Shown in pieces: positions 34,859 through 43,629 of a stretch of DNA of 64,000 bases (the stretch's first letter is position 1; each line of letters begins with the position of its first letter). The position numbers were made by a program, and so were the translations under genes. The notes below the pieces were generated by a model. The model ran no database searches. It had not been told where the DNA came from and saw only the letters and a list, made by a program, of their open reading frames with translations. Origin of the DNA: Methanoculleus sp. (GTDB taxonomy: Archaea > Halobacteriota > Methanomicrobia > Methanomicrobiales > Methanoculleaceae); the NCBI GenBank assembly GCA_018433835.1, contig JAHDQM010000028.1, forward strand, positions 1 to 64,000, given 5' to 3'.

Positions 34859-36562
34859 ATGAGAATTCTCGGCGTTCATGATGGACATAATGCTTCAGTA
34901 TGCTTAATTGAAGACGGGGCTATCACATACTGTATACAAGAGGAAAGATTAACATACCAAAAAAATTGCGCGGGTTTTCCTGAGCATAGTGTAAATTGCA
35001 TTTTAAAACTTCGAAATCTAAATGTTCATGATATTGATTATTTCGCTTTAGCATCTGATCATACTTCCTTGGATGTAGGCGATGTCCTTTCTTCATATAA
35101 AAAGTCTCTCTCTTTCAAATCATCCGTCATAGATGTTGGAACAAAAACACCGTTATATGGCATTTATAAAAATAAAGTTAAAGATAAGAGGATTAAGAGA
35201 TTAACTGATATCGGCGTCTCTAGAGGGCAAATTCGGTTTGTAGAACATCATCTCTGTCATGCATCTGCTGCTTATTTCGGATCGCCGTGGTGGCGTGATG
35301 AAAGTGTATTGGTGCTCACAAATGACGGTTCAGGAGATGGCCTGTGTGCAACTGTTTCCGTAGGGGATGCTGGAAAGTTAAAAAAGATCGCTGAAACTCC
35401 TAAGGGTAATTCAATAGGTAACATATATTCACGGGTTACATTTTTGCTTGGACTTGTACCTTGGGAGCACGAGTGGAAAATTATGGGTATGGCCCCATAT
35501 GCCCCTCCAAAAGGGATAGAAAAAAGTTACAATTGCTTCCGCCGATACCTGAACATAGAAGATGGAGATTTAACATTCACTCGGGGCATTTCGGAGCCTA
35601 CGTATCGTATATATCCACGTCTCCGGCGTGATCTCGAATTCCATCGATTTGACTGGATTTCAGGGGGCATTCAGAAACTAACAGAAGATCTGCTTTGTAA
35701 GTGGGTAGATAACGCTGTGTCGAAGACACAAATCCGGAAAATTGCTCTTTCTGGAGGTGTCTTCATGAATGTAAAAGCGAATAAACGGATAATAGAATTA
35801 GATTGTGTCGATGATCTGTTTATTTTCCCCTCCTGTGGCGATGAGTCAAATGCTATTGGGGCTGCTTTTGCGGTATATGCAGACATCTGTCGTGAGACCG
35901 GTAAAGAAATCGACATAAAACCGTTAAAAAACATTTATTATGGGCCTTCATTCTCGGACTCAGACGTAGAATCTGCCCTAGAACAAAGAAATGATTTAAA
36001 CGTTAATCGAATTTCAGATATTGAAAAGGAGGTTGCATCAATTATTACAGAGGGAGGGGTTGTTGCTAGGTGCAAGGATCGTATGGAGTTCGGTGCGCGA
36101 GCGCTTGGAAACCGCTCAATTCTGGCGGATCCTTCTAATTATGACTGTGTTCGGACAATTAACATGATGGTTAAGAAAAGGGACTTCTGGATGCCATTTG
36201 CACCTGTAATGATGAAGGGGCGAACATCCGAATATATCATCAATCCAAAAAATATTGCGTCTCCTTATATGATGCTTTCATTTGATACGACCGATAAAAG
36301 AGGAGAATTTATTGCTGGCGTTCATCAAGCTGATCTTACTGCCCGGGCACAGATTCTTGAAGAGGAATGGAACGTTGGATATTATCACATCTTAAAGGAG
36401 TATGAGATACTCACCGGCCGTGGAGTTCTCCTAAACACATCATTTAATTTACATGGTTATCCGATTGTCTACGGGCCCAAGGAGGCTCTTTGGGTATTTG
36501 AAAACTCGGAGTTGGAATATGCTGCCCTTGGTAATTATTTGATATCAAAGGAGCAATTTTAG
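34859..36562 (+). CDS. Carbamoyltransferase, NodU/CmcH family
   Basis: Transfers a carbamoyl group from carbamoyl phosphate, via carbamoyl-adenylate, to a hydroxyl of a sugar or glycan. The 567-residue protein has both family halves: the Kae1-like part with ILGVHDGHNASVCLIEDG at the start, VEHHLCHASAAYF near 128, NDGSGDG near 155 and SGGVFMNVKANKR near 300, and the YrdC-like C-terminal part with EFGARALGNRSILADP near 412 and FWMPFAPVM. AGGTGA precedes the ATG. The gene is markedly AT-rich and uses AT-ending codons unlike its neighbours, a sign of transfer. It predicts a carbamoylated surface glycan. Confidence 0.9.
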   Translation: MRILGVHDGHNASVCLIEDGAITYCIQEERLTYQKNCAGFPEHSVNCILKLRNLNVHDIDYFALASDHTSLDVGDVLSSYKKSLSFKSSVIDVGTKTPLYGIYKNKVKDKRIKRLTDIGVSRGQIRFVEHHLCHASAAYFGSPWWRDESVLVLTNDGSGDGLCATVSVGDAGKLKKIAETPKGNSIGNIYSRVTFLLGLVPWEHEWKIMGMAPYAPPKGIEKSYNCFRRYLNIEDGDLTFTRGISEPTYRIYPRLRRDLEFHRFDWISGGIQKLTEDLLCKWVDNAVSKTQIRKIALSGGVFMNVKANKRIIELDCVDDLFIFPSCGDESNAIGAAFAVYADICRETGKEIDIKPLKNIYYGPSFSDSDVESALEQRNDLNVNRISDIEKEVASIITEGGVVARCKDRMEFGARALGNRSILADPSNYDCVRTINMMVKKRDFWMPFAPVMMKGRTSEYIINPKNIASPYMMLSFDTTDKRGEFIAGVHQADLTARAQILEEEWNVGYYHILKEYEILTGRGVLLNTSFNLHGYPIVYGPKEALWVFENSELEYAALGNYLISKEQF

Positions 36563-36704
36563 CTTGACAAAAAACCTGATTCGCAGTTGAATAGAGATCG
36601 ATTAAAAATTGTACCGCAATAGATAGAAACAAATGAACATCATGAGATCTGCAGTAGCTTCATCCTTAACTCATCCTTAAGGCGAATAATGGTGGAAACG
36701 CGCT

Positions 36705-37898
36705 ATGGCACTAATAAGAGAGTTTGATAGCCTAAATCTACTTGGAATATGCCATTCCTATCGTGAATTCCAGAAAGATCAAATTGAGTTACTTGCTCCA
36801 TATTTCTCATCAATAAATGTCCTTGTGAGAACAAATCCTCTTTTTGAAGTCAACAAGTATCTCCATTTACCGCAACTGGATCGTTTTATATCAACATATA
36901 AAATTGATAGAGAGAAGGTACCCGTAAATGTAAAAGTACATACAACTCCGATATGCTATTTAACTACTGATAGGGCATACAAAAATTTGGGAGAAAGGCA
37001 TTACACCTGGGCCAAATCGCTTTTGCAGAGAAGCAGCATAAAATTTGATCTTATCCACTCCCACTTCACTTGGTCCGCAGGTTATGCCGGTGCCCGCCTC
37101 AAGGGAAAACACGATGTTCCCTTTGTGATTACTGCACACGGCTACGACATTTACTCTCTCCCCTTCAAAGATGATGAATGGCGGGAGAGGATCGAGTACG
37201 TGCTCAACACCGCAGACCACGTCATCACCGTCAGTCAGAGCAATCTTGCGTGCATCAAAAGACTGGATGTCGCGACACCGGTCACGGTCATCCCCAACGG
37301 CTTCAGGAGCGACCTCTTCTACCCTCGTGGCTCTTTAGAGTGCAGAAAGGCGCTCAGTCTTCCTCATGAGAAGAAGATCATTCTCACGGTGGGGAATCTG
37401 GAGCCTGTTAAGGGCCAGACGTATCTGGTCGAAGCCGTCCAAGAGATCGTTCGGGAAAGAAAGGACATCCTGTGCGTGATCGTCGGCGCCGGGAAGCTCA
37501 GTACTGCCCTCAAACGCCAGATCCGCTCACTCGGGCTGGAGGATTACATTCTGCTCGCTGGCGGGAAACCGCACGGCGAGATCCCCCTCTGGGTGAACGC
37601 CTGTGATCTCTTTGTCCTGCCGAGTCTCTCGGAGAGCTTCGGAGTCGTTCAGATCGAGGCCATGGCATGTGGAAAGCCCGTTGTTGCGACACGGAATGGT
37701 GGGAGCGAGGAGATCGTCACTTCAAGCGAATATGGTATGCTGGTCGAACCCGCCAACCCGGAGGATCTGGCAGAGAAGATCCTGATGGCGCTGGACCGGG
37801 AGTGGGATCGTGAGGCGATCCTCACGTATGCGGAACGGTTTACGTGGGAGAATATTGCGAAGGAGATTACAGGGGTGTACGGGCGGATTTTGGGCTGA
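36705..37898 (+). CDS. Glycosyltransferase family 4
   Basis: A 397-residue GT-B enzyme. The C-terminal donor domain has TVGNLEPVKGQTYLVEA near 227, VIVGAGKL, and ESFGVVQIEAMACGKPVVATRNGG near 305, the E-x7-E motif for nucleotide-sugar binding. The N-terminal acceptor domain includes HSHFTWSAGYAG and ITAHGYDIYSLPF. The first 350 nt or so are AT-rich like the carbamoyltransferase, and the rest is GC-rich like the host, so the composition breaks within the gene around 37060. It converges on the next gene with only 4 nt between stop codons. Confidence 0.9.
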   Translation: MALIREFDSLNLLGICHSYREFQKDQIELLAPYFSSINVLVRTNPLFEVNKYLHLPQLDRFISTYKIDREKVPVNVKVHTTPICYLTTDRAYKNLGERHYTWAKSLLQRSSIKFDLIHSHFTWSAGYAGARLKGKHDVPFVITAHGYDIYSLPFKDDEWRERIEYVLNTADHVITVSQSNLACIKRLDVATPVTVIPNGFRSDLFYPRGSLECRKALSLPHEKKIILTVGNLEPVKGQTYLVEAVQEIVRERKDILCVIVGAGKLSTALKRQIRSLGLEDYILLAGGKPHGEIPLWVNACDLFVLPSLSESFGVVQIEAMACGKPVVATRNGGSEEIVTSSEYGMLVEPANPEDLAEKILMALDREWDREAILTYAERFTWENIAKEITGVYGRILG

Positions 37899-37902
37899 CA
37901 TT

Positions 37903-38859
37903 TTATAGCGAATATATTTTTACTTTTATTGTCCTAACTATCTGATAAATAAATGCCGGTAAATATGATATCAGGTACATTACGTATCTCTCTCTGCGCT
38001 GATGTTTTGTTTTACATTCACTGATCACTTCTCGGGCAAAGTCTGGCTTCCCTGATTTCAAAGCTCTTCCTGCAACTTTTAACTTAAGTATTTCTATGTA
38101 TTCTTGCAAATCATTTAAATCAGAAGGGGGCATATTTTTCCCATTATTTTTTATACAGTCATATCCCGTTTTCATGAATGGATGATCAATTTCCACTTTT
38201 ACCCTTTCGTTTGCCCTATTTGTAACTTCATAATGGTACACTGCACCTGATTCTCTGCTAAATGCGATATAATAGTGTAGAGCAATACGTCCCCACATCT
38301 CAGTATCCTCTCCCCACCATTTGCCTACCACGAAAGAACCGAGTTTACTAAATGTAGTTTTAGGGATACAAATGGATGATGAGGTAAGCGGCTCACTTTT
38401 TGCAGCCACCTGGAAATATCGTTGGATTATTCCTTCCCATGGTCTCGAAGGTAAGTATTGGATATTAACCTCACGAATGTGACTGTAGTATTGGATATAA
38501 TACGACGCCGCATACGCCCCTGCCTCCGGGAATTTCTTCCTCAAGCGCATGATAGTCTCCAAAAACCCCGGCAACCATTCATCATCCGCATCCAGAAACG
38601 CAACCAACTCCGCCCGGGCAGCCTCGATCCCCTGATTCCTCGCCGCCGACACCCCCCGGTTCTCCTGCTGGATCAGTCGAATCCTTGGGTCATCAAATCC
38701 CCTGACAACCGCTGCCCCGTCGTCGGTGGAGCCGTCGTCCACCACGGTCACCTCAAAGTCCTGGAAGGTCTGGGCGAGGACCGAGTTTAAAGCACGGGTG
38801 ATGTAGGGGCCTTTGTTGTAGAGGGGGATGACGACCGAGACTGCTGGTATTTCGGACAT
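37903..38859 (-). CDS. Glycosyltransferase family 2
   Basis: A 318-residue GT2 enzyme: VSVVIPLYNKGPYITRALNSVLAQTF at the N-terminus, VVDDGSTDDGAAVV near 39, and FLDADDEWLPGFLE near 89 containing the DxD-type metal site. The C-terminal two thirds are divergent and presumably set the acceptor. The conserved N-terminal third (about 38540-38859) is GC-rich while the remainder is AT-rich, again a composition break inside the frame. The gene starts one base after the pyruvyltransferase stop codon. Confidence 0.9.
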   Translation of the reverse strand: MSEIPAVSVVIPLYNKGPYITRALNSVLAQTFQDFEVTVVDDGSTDDGAAVVRGFDDPRIRLIQQENRGVSAARNQGIEAARAELVAFLDADDEWLPGFLETIMRLRKKFPEAGAYAASYYIQYYSHIREVNIQYLPSRPWEGIIQRYFQVAAKSEPLTSSSICIPKTTFSKLGSFVVGKWWGEDTEMWGRIALHYYIAFSRESGAVYHYEVTNRANERVKVEIDHPFMKTGYDCIKNNGKNMPPSDLNDLQEYIEILKLKVAGRALKSGKPDFAREVISECKTKHQRRERYVMYLISYLPAFIYQIVRTIKVKIYSL

Positions 38860-38860
38860 T

Positions 38861-40114
38861 TTAGTTCACCCTGATGAGGCGTTTCAGTCCCACTCCGGCA
38901 GAGAGCGCCGTCCTCTGGACGCCGGGGATCCTTCCCGCCAGATCGTTCCTGATCGCAGCACTCTCGTCCAGCATGGAGGTCATCCGGCTGGCAACCCCTT
39001 CAGCATTCAGAGTGCCGGGATCCATACAGTAGTCGGTATGGCCGAAGATGTCCCGGTTGATTCCATGGGCCTTGATGCTGTAGGCGAAACTCAGAGTCGG
39101 GACGTCGGAGGAGAGGGCGGCGATCGTCGAGTGCGTCCGTGCCCCGGCAAAGAGCGCCATCCGGCTGATGATCCACTTTGTCTCTGCGGCGTTATACTCA
39201 GGAGAGATCAGGGTAATGTTGCCGTTTCGGTCCCTGATCAAGGAGAGTGCCCGCTGCATGAACTCGTAGTCGTTCGAATTCGGGTTGGTCACGTGGGGGA
39301 TCAGATAGACCGGCAGCCCGGTCTTTTTCGCTATACTTTCGATGATCGACGCCGCTTTGCCGGTCCACGCTTCGAGATCGCCACCGGTGACATACTTTGC
39401 CATCAGGGGACTGAGGTTCAGGCCGATCGCCTCCTCATCGAGGTGAAGCACGTCCTCGATCCCCTCCGGTTTGACCGGGTCCATGAGGAACGCCGGATCC
39501 GCGACCGGACAGACATTCTCGGTTACACCGATGCCTTTGAGGTAGTCTATCGTGGCGGACTCTCGGGCAAATATTCCGGGAACTTCCCTGAGGTGGTGAC
39601 GCATATACCGTTCATAATCCGGCATCGTATCAAACGGACCGACAGACGCCCCCCAGATGGCTAGTGGTTTTGCCTTCTCAAGAACGATGTCGTCAAGAGC
39701 GGTGAAGAGCCTAGGGACTCCGTAGTCGAGAGAGTAGTTATCCCCACCGACGGAGAGGACCGCAGCCGCGTCATTAAGGTAGGGGAGCATGTCGCGGTAT
39801 ATCTGATATTTGAGTACATCAAAATTGAAGAGGGATCGGTACGCGTATAACCAAGCCTCCGGTTTCCAAAAATTCCGGAAAAACTGCTTCTTATTCATCC
39901 GGTTCGAATGAAGGTGACTGATGGCAGGATCGTACTCCTCCAGGCACTGCCTCCTGAACTGCTCCTCGCTCTGAATGTGGCTGAGGCAGATAAAGCGAGG
40001 ACCCCTGAAGTGCTCCCGCAGGATCTTCGTCGTCCCCCGCACAATCGCCTCGCACCCCCGGTTTGTGTAGGGCCCGTTCCCGGCCAGAATAAACAGCGGT
40101 CTCTCATCATCCAT
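38861..40114 (-). CDS. Polysaccharide pyruvyl transferase family protein
   Basis: Predicted to add a pyruvate ketal from phosphoenolpyruvate to a surface glycan. The 417-residue GT-B-like protein has FILAGNGPYTNRGCEAIVRGT at the N-terminus, SVGGDNYSLDYG near 125, IWGASVGPFD near 153, NLSPLMAKY, IPHVTNP and MALFAGARTHSTIAALSSDVPTLSFAYSIKAHG near 320, all typical of CsaB/PssM-type enzymes. Its ATG overlaps the stop of the FrhB-like gene by 8 nt. PssM-type pairing with an FrhB-like iron-sulfur protein is a common arrangement in polysaccharide loci. Confidence 0.87.
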   Translation of the reverse strand: MDDERPLFILAGNGPYTNRGCEAIVRGTTKILREHFRGPRFICLSHIQSEEQFRRQCLEEYDPAISHLHSNRMNKKQFFRNFWKPEAWLYAYRSLFNFDVLKYQIYRDMLPYLNDAAAVLSVGGDNYSLDYGVPRLFTALDDIVLEKAKPLAIWGASVGPFDTMPDYERYMRHHLREVPGIFARESATIDYLKGIGVTENVCPVADPAFLMDPVKPEGIEDVLHLDEEAIGLNLSPLMAKYVTGGDLEAWTGKAASIIESIAKKTGLPVYLIPHVTNPNSNDYEFMQRALSLIRDRNGNITLISPEYNAAETKWIISRMALFAGARTHSTIAALSSDVPTLSFAYSIKAHGINRDIFGHTDYCMDPGTLNAEGVASRMTSMLDESAAIRNDLAGRIPGVQRTALSAGVGLKRLIRVN

Positions 40115-41471
40115 GATTCCTGCCCCTGACCTCCCTCCGAATATACCGAAGAGTTTTTATCGGGAACATAATAATCTTTGATAATTGTCTCGCGACCGCC
40201 AGTCGCTTCAGATCTTGCCCCATTGCCTCCCGGAGGCGATTGCCGTCCCGTTCCCCGGTGCCCCAGAGATCCCGGCTCAACTCCCGCATCCGGTCTTTTG
40301 CGGCAACCTCCTGCCGGAGGAAGAGGTTCAACGGACGAGCTGGCGCCACCCGCTTCTCCGGCACCCCCCGGTGGTCGAGACACAGCCGGTACGCCAGGTG
40401 CTGCCGCTTGACCGTCACAACCCCGGCCTGGCTCTGAACCACCTGTTCAACCAGGATGGGTTCGAGGCAGATTCCCCGTCCCCGCTCGACCAACTCCTGC
40501 ACCGCCGGCGAACGCACTAAGAGGAGGCTTGTCCCCCGGCTGTCCCGTAAAAACCCCGGCAGCCAGGCGTCCATACACGTCACGTCCGCACACTCGGCAA
40601 AGATATCGTCGCAGTAGTTGCAGGCCCTGGGGGTGAACCACCGGTTCGTCCAGGCTTCACTGATCCCCTCGTTCCGGAAGATCCTGCGCTCATCACCGTC
40701 AGCAGTCGTGAAAGAGAAGTAGAAGTTATTTGCCGGGCGGTCCGGGCTCTTCCCACGGTAGCGCACCCCCGTGACCTCCCCCAGCACCCCGGCGAGGGTG
40801 GCGACGTAGTCGGTGAAGTGTTTGCTCTTCAACTGCCCACAGGTAAGACCGACGGTGACGACGATCCGCTCCCGGAGTTTTTTGTTCCTCTGCTGGGCAA
40901 GCCGGATCGCCTTGAGGAAGCAAGGGAGGCCGGTGACGGCATACCGCCCCGGCACCGCGAGGACCTGCCTGATGACTGCCGACATCTCCACCGGGTAGTA
41001 GGCCGAGCCGGCGCCGGTGCGCACATCTTCAGGGGTATCAAACACGCGGAAAGCAAAGAGTTTGTCGGGATTGCCGGTAGGGGTGACGCAGATGGCATGG
41101 TCGACAATGCCTTCATCGAGCAGCGTCTCCAGGAGCCAGGTCGCCATCCCGCCCGAGGCGCTGGTCGGCCGGTGCCTCTCCGAGTAGCCGACGTAGGAGG
41201 CAAGGTAGTAGCCGGTCTCGGGGCGGTGCCCGACCCCCGGGACCGCCCCGTAGAGCCGCCCCCCGATCGTATCCTCGTTCTCTCCCGAATCGGCAAAGGG
41301 GCAGACCTTCAGGCAGAGGCCACACTCCGTGGTGCAGGGTGACGTTTCCACCGGGTTGTACTCACCGTAGCGGTTCCACTGCATCACAAGGGCGCCCTGT
41401 GGACAGAGGGCGGCGCAGAGGCCGCAGCCGATGCAGAGGTCGTGCTCGACGATGTTCGCTATGATGGTCAT
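40107..41471 (-). CDS. Coenzyme F420 hydrogenase/dehydrogenase beta subunit-like iron-sulfur protein
   Basis: A 454-residue protein with two 4Fe-4S clusters at the N-terminus (CIGCGLCAALCPQG near residue 13, CTTECGLCLKVCPF near 46) and the FrhB-type flavin and F420 region (TSASGGMATWLLETLLDEG near 103, GSAYYPVEMS, TGLPCFLKAIRLAQ, ACNYCDDIFAECADVTCMDAW). It is not part of a hydrogenase operon; relatives sit next to pyruvyltransferases in polysaccharide loci, where they may carry out a redox step on a sugar. Its ATG overlaps the flippase stop (ATGA). Confidence 0.85.
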   Translation of the reverse strand: MTIIANIVEHDLCIGCGLCAALCPQGALVMQWNRYGEYNPVETSPCTTECGLCLKVCPFADSGENEDTIGGRLYGAVPGVGHRPETGYYLASYVGYSERHRPTSASGGMATWLLETLLDEGIVDHAICVTPTGNPDKLFAFRVFDTPEDVRTGAGSAYYPVEMSAVIRQVLAVPGRYAVTGLPCFLKAIRLAQQRNKKLRERIVVTVGLTCGQLKSKHFTDYVATLAGVLGEVTGVRYRGKSPDRPANNFYFSFTTADGDERRIFRNEGISEAWTNRWFTPRACNYCDDIFAECADVTCMDAWLPGFLRDSRGTSLLLVRSPAVQELVERGRGICLEPILVEQVVQSQAGVVTVKRQHLAYRLCLDHRGVPEKRVAPARPLNLFLRQEVAAKDRMRELSRDLWGTGERDGNRLREAMGQDLKRLAVARQLSKIIMFPIKTLRYIRREVRGRNHG

Positions 41472-43021
41472 GTGATGAGTCTCCTGAGCGCTGGCGGCAG
41501 GTAGGACTCAAAGAGCCCGCGTTCAAACCCGTTCAGGCCGAACGCCCAGACCCCCGCGAGGTAGACCAGGGCGATGGTCGCACCGACAATGGCGAGCGTA
41601 GCCAGGGCGGGAAGTTGCAGAACCGCACCCAGGGTTGCCGTCGCGACCCCGATAAGACCGGTCGCCATGATCCCGGGGAGCATCGACCGGGTAAAGGTGT
41701 GGACCCCGACCCCGAGCACCCGCGTCGCGTACCAGGGAGTGAAGAAGGCGTTCTTCAGGGTGAGGACAATCGCACCCGCGGCCGCGACGCCGTAATAGCC
41801 CCAGCCGGTCAGGAGCGGGAGGGCGATCGCGAGGCCGAAGTTCCCAACCCCCATGACGAAGGTCACGATCCCCGGCACCCGCACCCGGTTGTAGGCGACG
41901 TTGATCGAGAAGAGGGGCAGCACCGCGAGGTTGACCGCGAGATGCGCCGTCAGGAGAACCATCAGAGGGGCGAGGAAAATAAACTCCTCCCCCACCCAGA
42001 CGGTGAGGAGGTGTGGAGCAAGCCCGCAGACGAGACCGATCGGGAGAGCCATGGCAAGCCCCATCAGTTTGACGGCGCTCTTCGTGACCCGGATCAGGGT
42101 CTTGGTCTGGCTCCTGGCATAGCAGGAGAGGATCGTCGGGGTCAGGACACCAGACAGTATCCCGGCAACTGACCGCAGAAGCACCACCCATTGAAGGGCA
42201 ATCGCATACTCACCAGCCGAAGTCGCCCTGAAGAGCAGGTTCACGACGATGAGGTCGATCTGGAGGAAAAGGAGAGAGCCGATCTGGTTGATGGCCACCC
42301 ACCATCCCATCCCGCAAAGGTCCCGCACCCTTCCACGATCGAAGGAGCGGATCGAAATCCGGAGGTGCGGGCAGACCTGGCGGGCAAGGACGATCGAGAC
42401 CACTGATGCCACGGCCGCCCCGGCCAGGTGCGCCCCCCCGATGAGGCCGAGATCCGGGCCGAAAAGGGTGAAAGAAAGGACGATCACTACCGTCTGGACG
42501 ATGAGGTTTGTGAGGTTGACGAAGTTCTGGAGGTCGAGGCGGTTGTAGGCAAAGAGCTGGACCGTGAAGTTCCCGCTCCAGGACCGAATCAGGAAGGCAG
42601 CAGAAACCCCGAGGAGGAGAAGGACCGCGCCGGTCTCCTGCCCGGCCGGGACGTTGAAGATGGAAGGGGCGAACCAGGCAACCGCAACGACGACTGGAAC
42701 CATCAAGATGATGACCGCAGAAAGTCCTAAAAGAGCGGTGTTGAATGTCTTGTTTGCTGCTGGATAATCCCCACGCTGAAGGTCGACGGTGAGGAACCGG
42801 GAAACCGCGAGGTTGAGAGACTGGACGACGAGCGCCACGTACCCGGTGATCGAGGTCGCAAGCGGGATAAGCCCGTAGGCCGCGACCCCGAGCGTATTGA
42901 TAAAATAGGGCACAAGGAGGACGCCGATGACGACGTTCACCAGGAAGTAAGCAATGTTCGCCGCGAGGTTGTGGGGAAGCTGGGCGGCAAAACGTTGATT
43001 TATTCCGGTTTCGGTCTGCAT
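41468..43021 (-). CDS. Lipopolysaccharide/oligosaccharide flippase (Wzx/MATE-like)
   Basis: A 517-residue membrane protein with about fourteen helices in the polysaccharide-export fold (PHNLAANIAYFLVNVVIGVLLVPYFINTLGVAAYGLIPLA at the start). Such proteins move lipid-linked glycan repeats across the membrane. ATG at 43021 has GGGGA upstream; an in-frame extension of 31 codons is not membrane-like. It is the first gene of the minus-strand operon with the FrhB-like, pyruvyltransferase and GT2 genes, all overlapping or abutting, so they likely build one glycan. Confidence 0.87.
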   Translation of the reverse strand: MQTETGINQRFAAQLPHNLAANIAYFLVNVVIGVLLVPYFINTLGVAAYGLIPLATSITGYVALVVQSLNLAVSRFLTVDLQRGDYPAANKTFNTALLGLSAVIILMVPVVVAVAWFAPSIFNVPAGQETGAVLLLLGVSAAFLIRSWSGNFTVQLFAYNRLDLQNFVNLTNLIVQTVVIVLSFTLFGPDLGLIGGAHLAGAAVASVVSIVLARQVCPHLRISIRSFDRGRVRDLCGMGWWVAINQIGSLLFLQIDLIVVNLLFRATSAGEYAIALQWVVLLRSVAGILSGVLTPTILSCYARSQTKTLIRVTKSAVKLMGLAMALPIGLVCGLAPHLLTVWVGEEFIFLAPLMVLLTAHLAVNLAVLPLFSINVAYNRVRVPGIVTFVMGVGNFGLAIALPLLTGWGYYGVAAAGAIVLTLKNAFFTPWYATRVLGVGVHTFTRSMLPGIMATGLIGVATATLGAVLQLPALATLAIVGATIALVYLAGVWAFGLNGFERGLFESYLPPALRRLIT

Positions 43022-43629
43022 GGTCGGTCCCCAGGTGAATAGGGCAATTAGAACTCTGCTTTGCTTGTGAAAATATGATGTCATTCTTTTAATGCGTACC
43101 TGTTTTCGCCGCATCTATTCCGGAAGACATCACCTCAGAATCCCACGAGAACCTGGGCCCCGTCGGAGCACCCGATAAGGGGCAGACCTGGTAAGGAGCC
43201 AGGGAACCATCCGGACACTTTCCGGACTCCGTGACGGAGTCGACCTCCTGGAGGTAGAGCATGATGTGCGCCGGTATGAAGCCGTTGATCCGCGGGGGGA
43301 AAATGCAAAGAGACTCTTCACCCCCGGACAGGCCTGCCGTCCCGATTGCATGTTCCCTGCGCGACTCAGACTGCCTTGAAGCCCAGAGGTACAAACCTCC
43401 GGGGAATCACCCCTGTAGGCGGTCAACCCGGGAGTGTTGCCACCCAGGGATACCCTACCCCACCACCTCACCGCCCCGGTTACCACACCATCCGGCCGCT
43501 ACCGCAGATATCAACAGCCGTTATCTCGAACAAATCTGGCATAACGTTTAGAAGACGGTATGGCGGCCGGAAAACTGGTATCAACACGAGCAACTTTTAT
43601 TAACCTTGAGATTGATATGATTTAATATT
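43022..43629. other. Long intergenic region, candidate structured RNA
   Basis: About 600 nt between divergent glycan and archaellum operons. No convincing gene: the longer frames are not protein-like. The section 43130-43520 is GC-rich in an otherwise AT-rich promoter zone and has compact self-complementary stretches, for example GACTCCG-TGA-CGGAGTC at 43226-43242 and CCAGAGGTACAAACCTCCGG at 43384-43403. It does not contain RNase P or SRP RNA consensus boxes that I could find. Strand is unknown. Confidence 0.35.
43594..43603 (+). promoter_or_regulatory. Promoter of the archaellum accessory operon
   Basis: CTTTTATTAA lies 27-36 nt upstream of the first ATG at 43630 and there is no Shine-Dalgarno sequence in between, so the transcript is probably leaderless. 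Confidence 0.55.

Noticed and set aside
40107-41471. F420-reducing hydrogenase subunit
   Set aside because: No large or small hydrogenase subunit or maturation gene is nearby; the context is a polysaccharide locus, so only the FrhB-like family name is used.
43130-43520. RNase P RNA or SRP RNA
   Set aside because: I looked on both strands for GAGGAAAGTCC-like and ACAGAA boxes (RNase P) and for the conserved S-domain loops of SRP RNA and did not find them, so it is left as an unassigned candidate.
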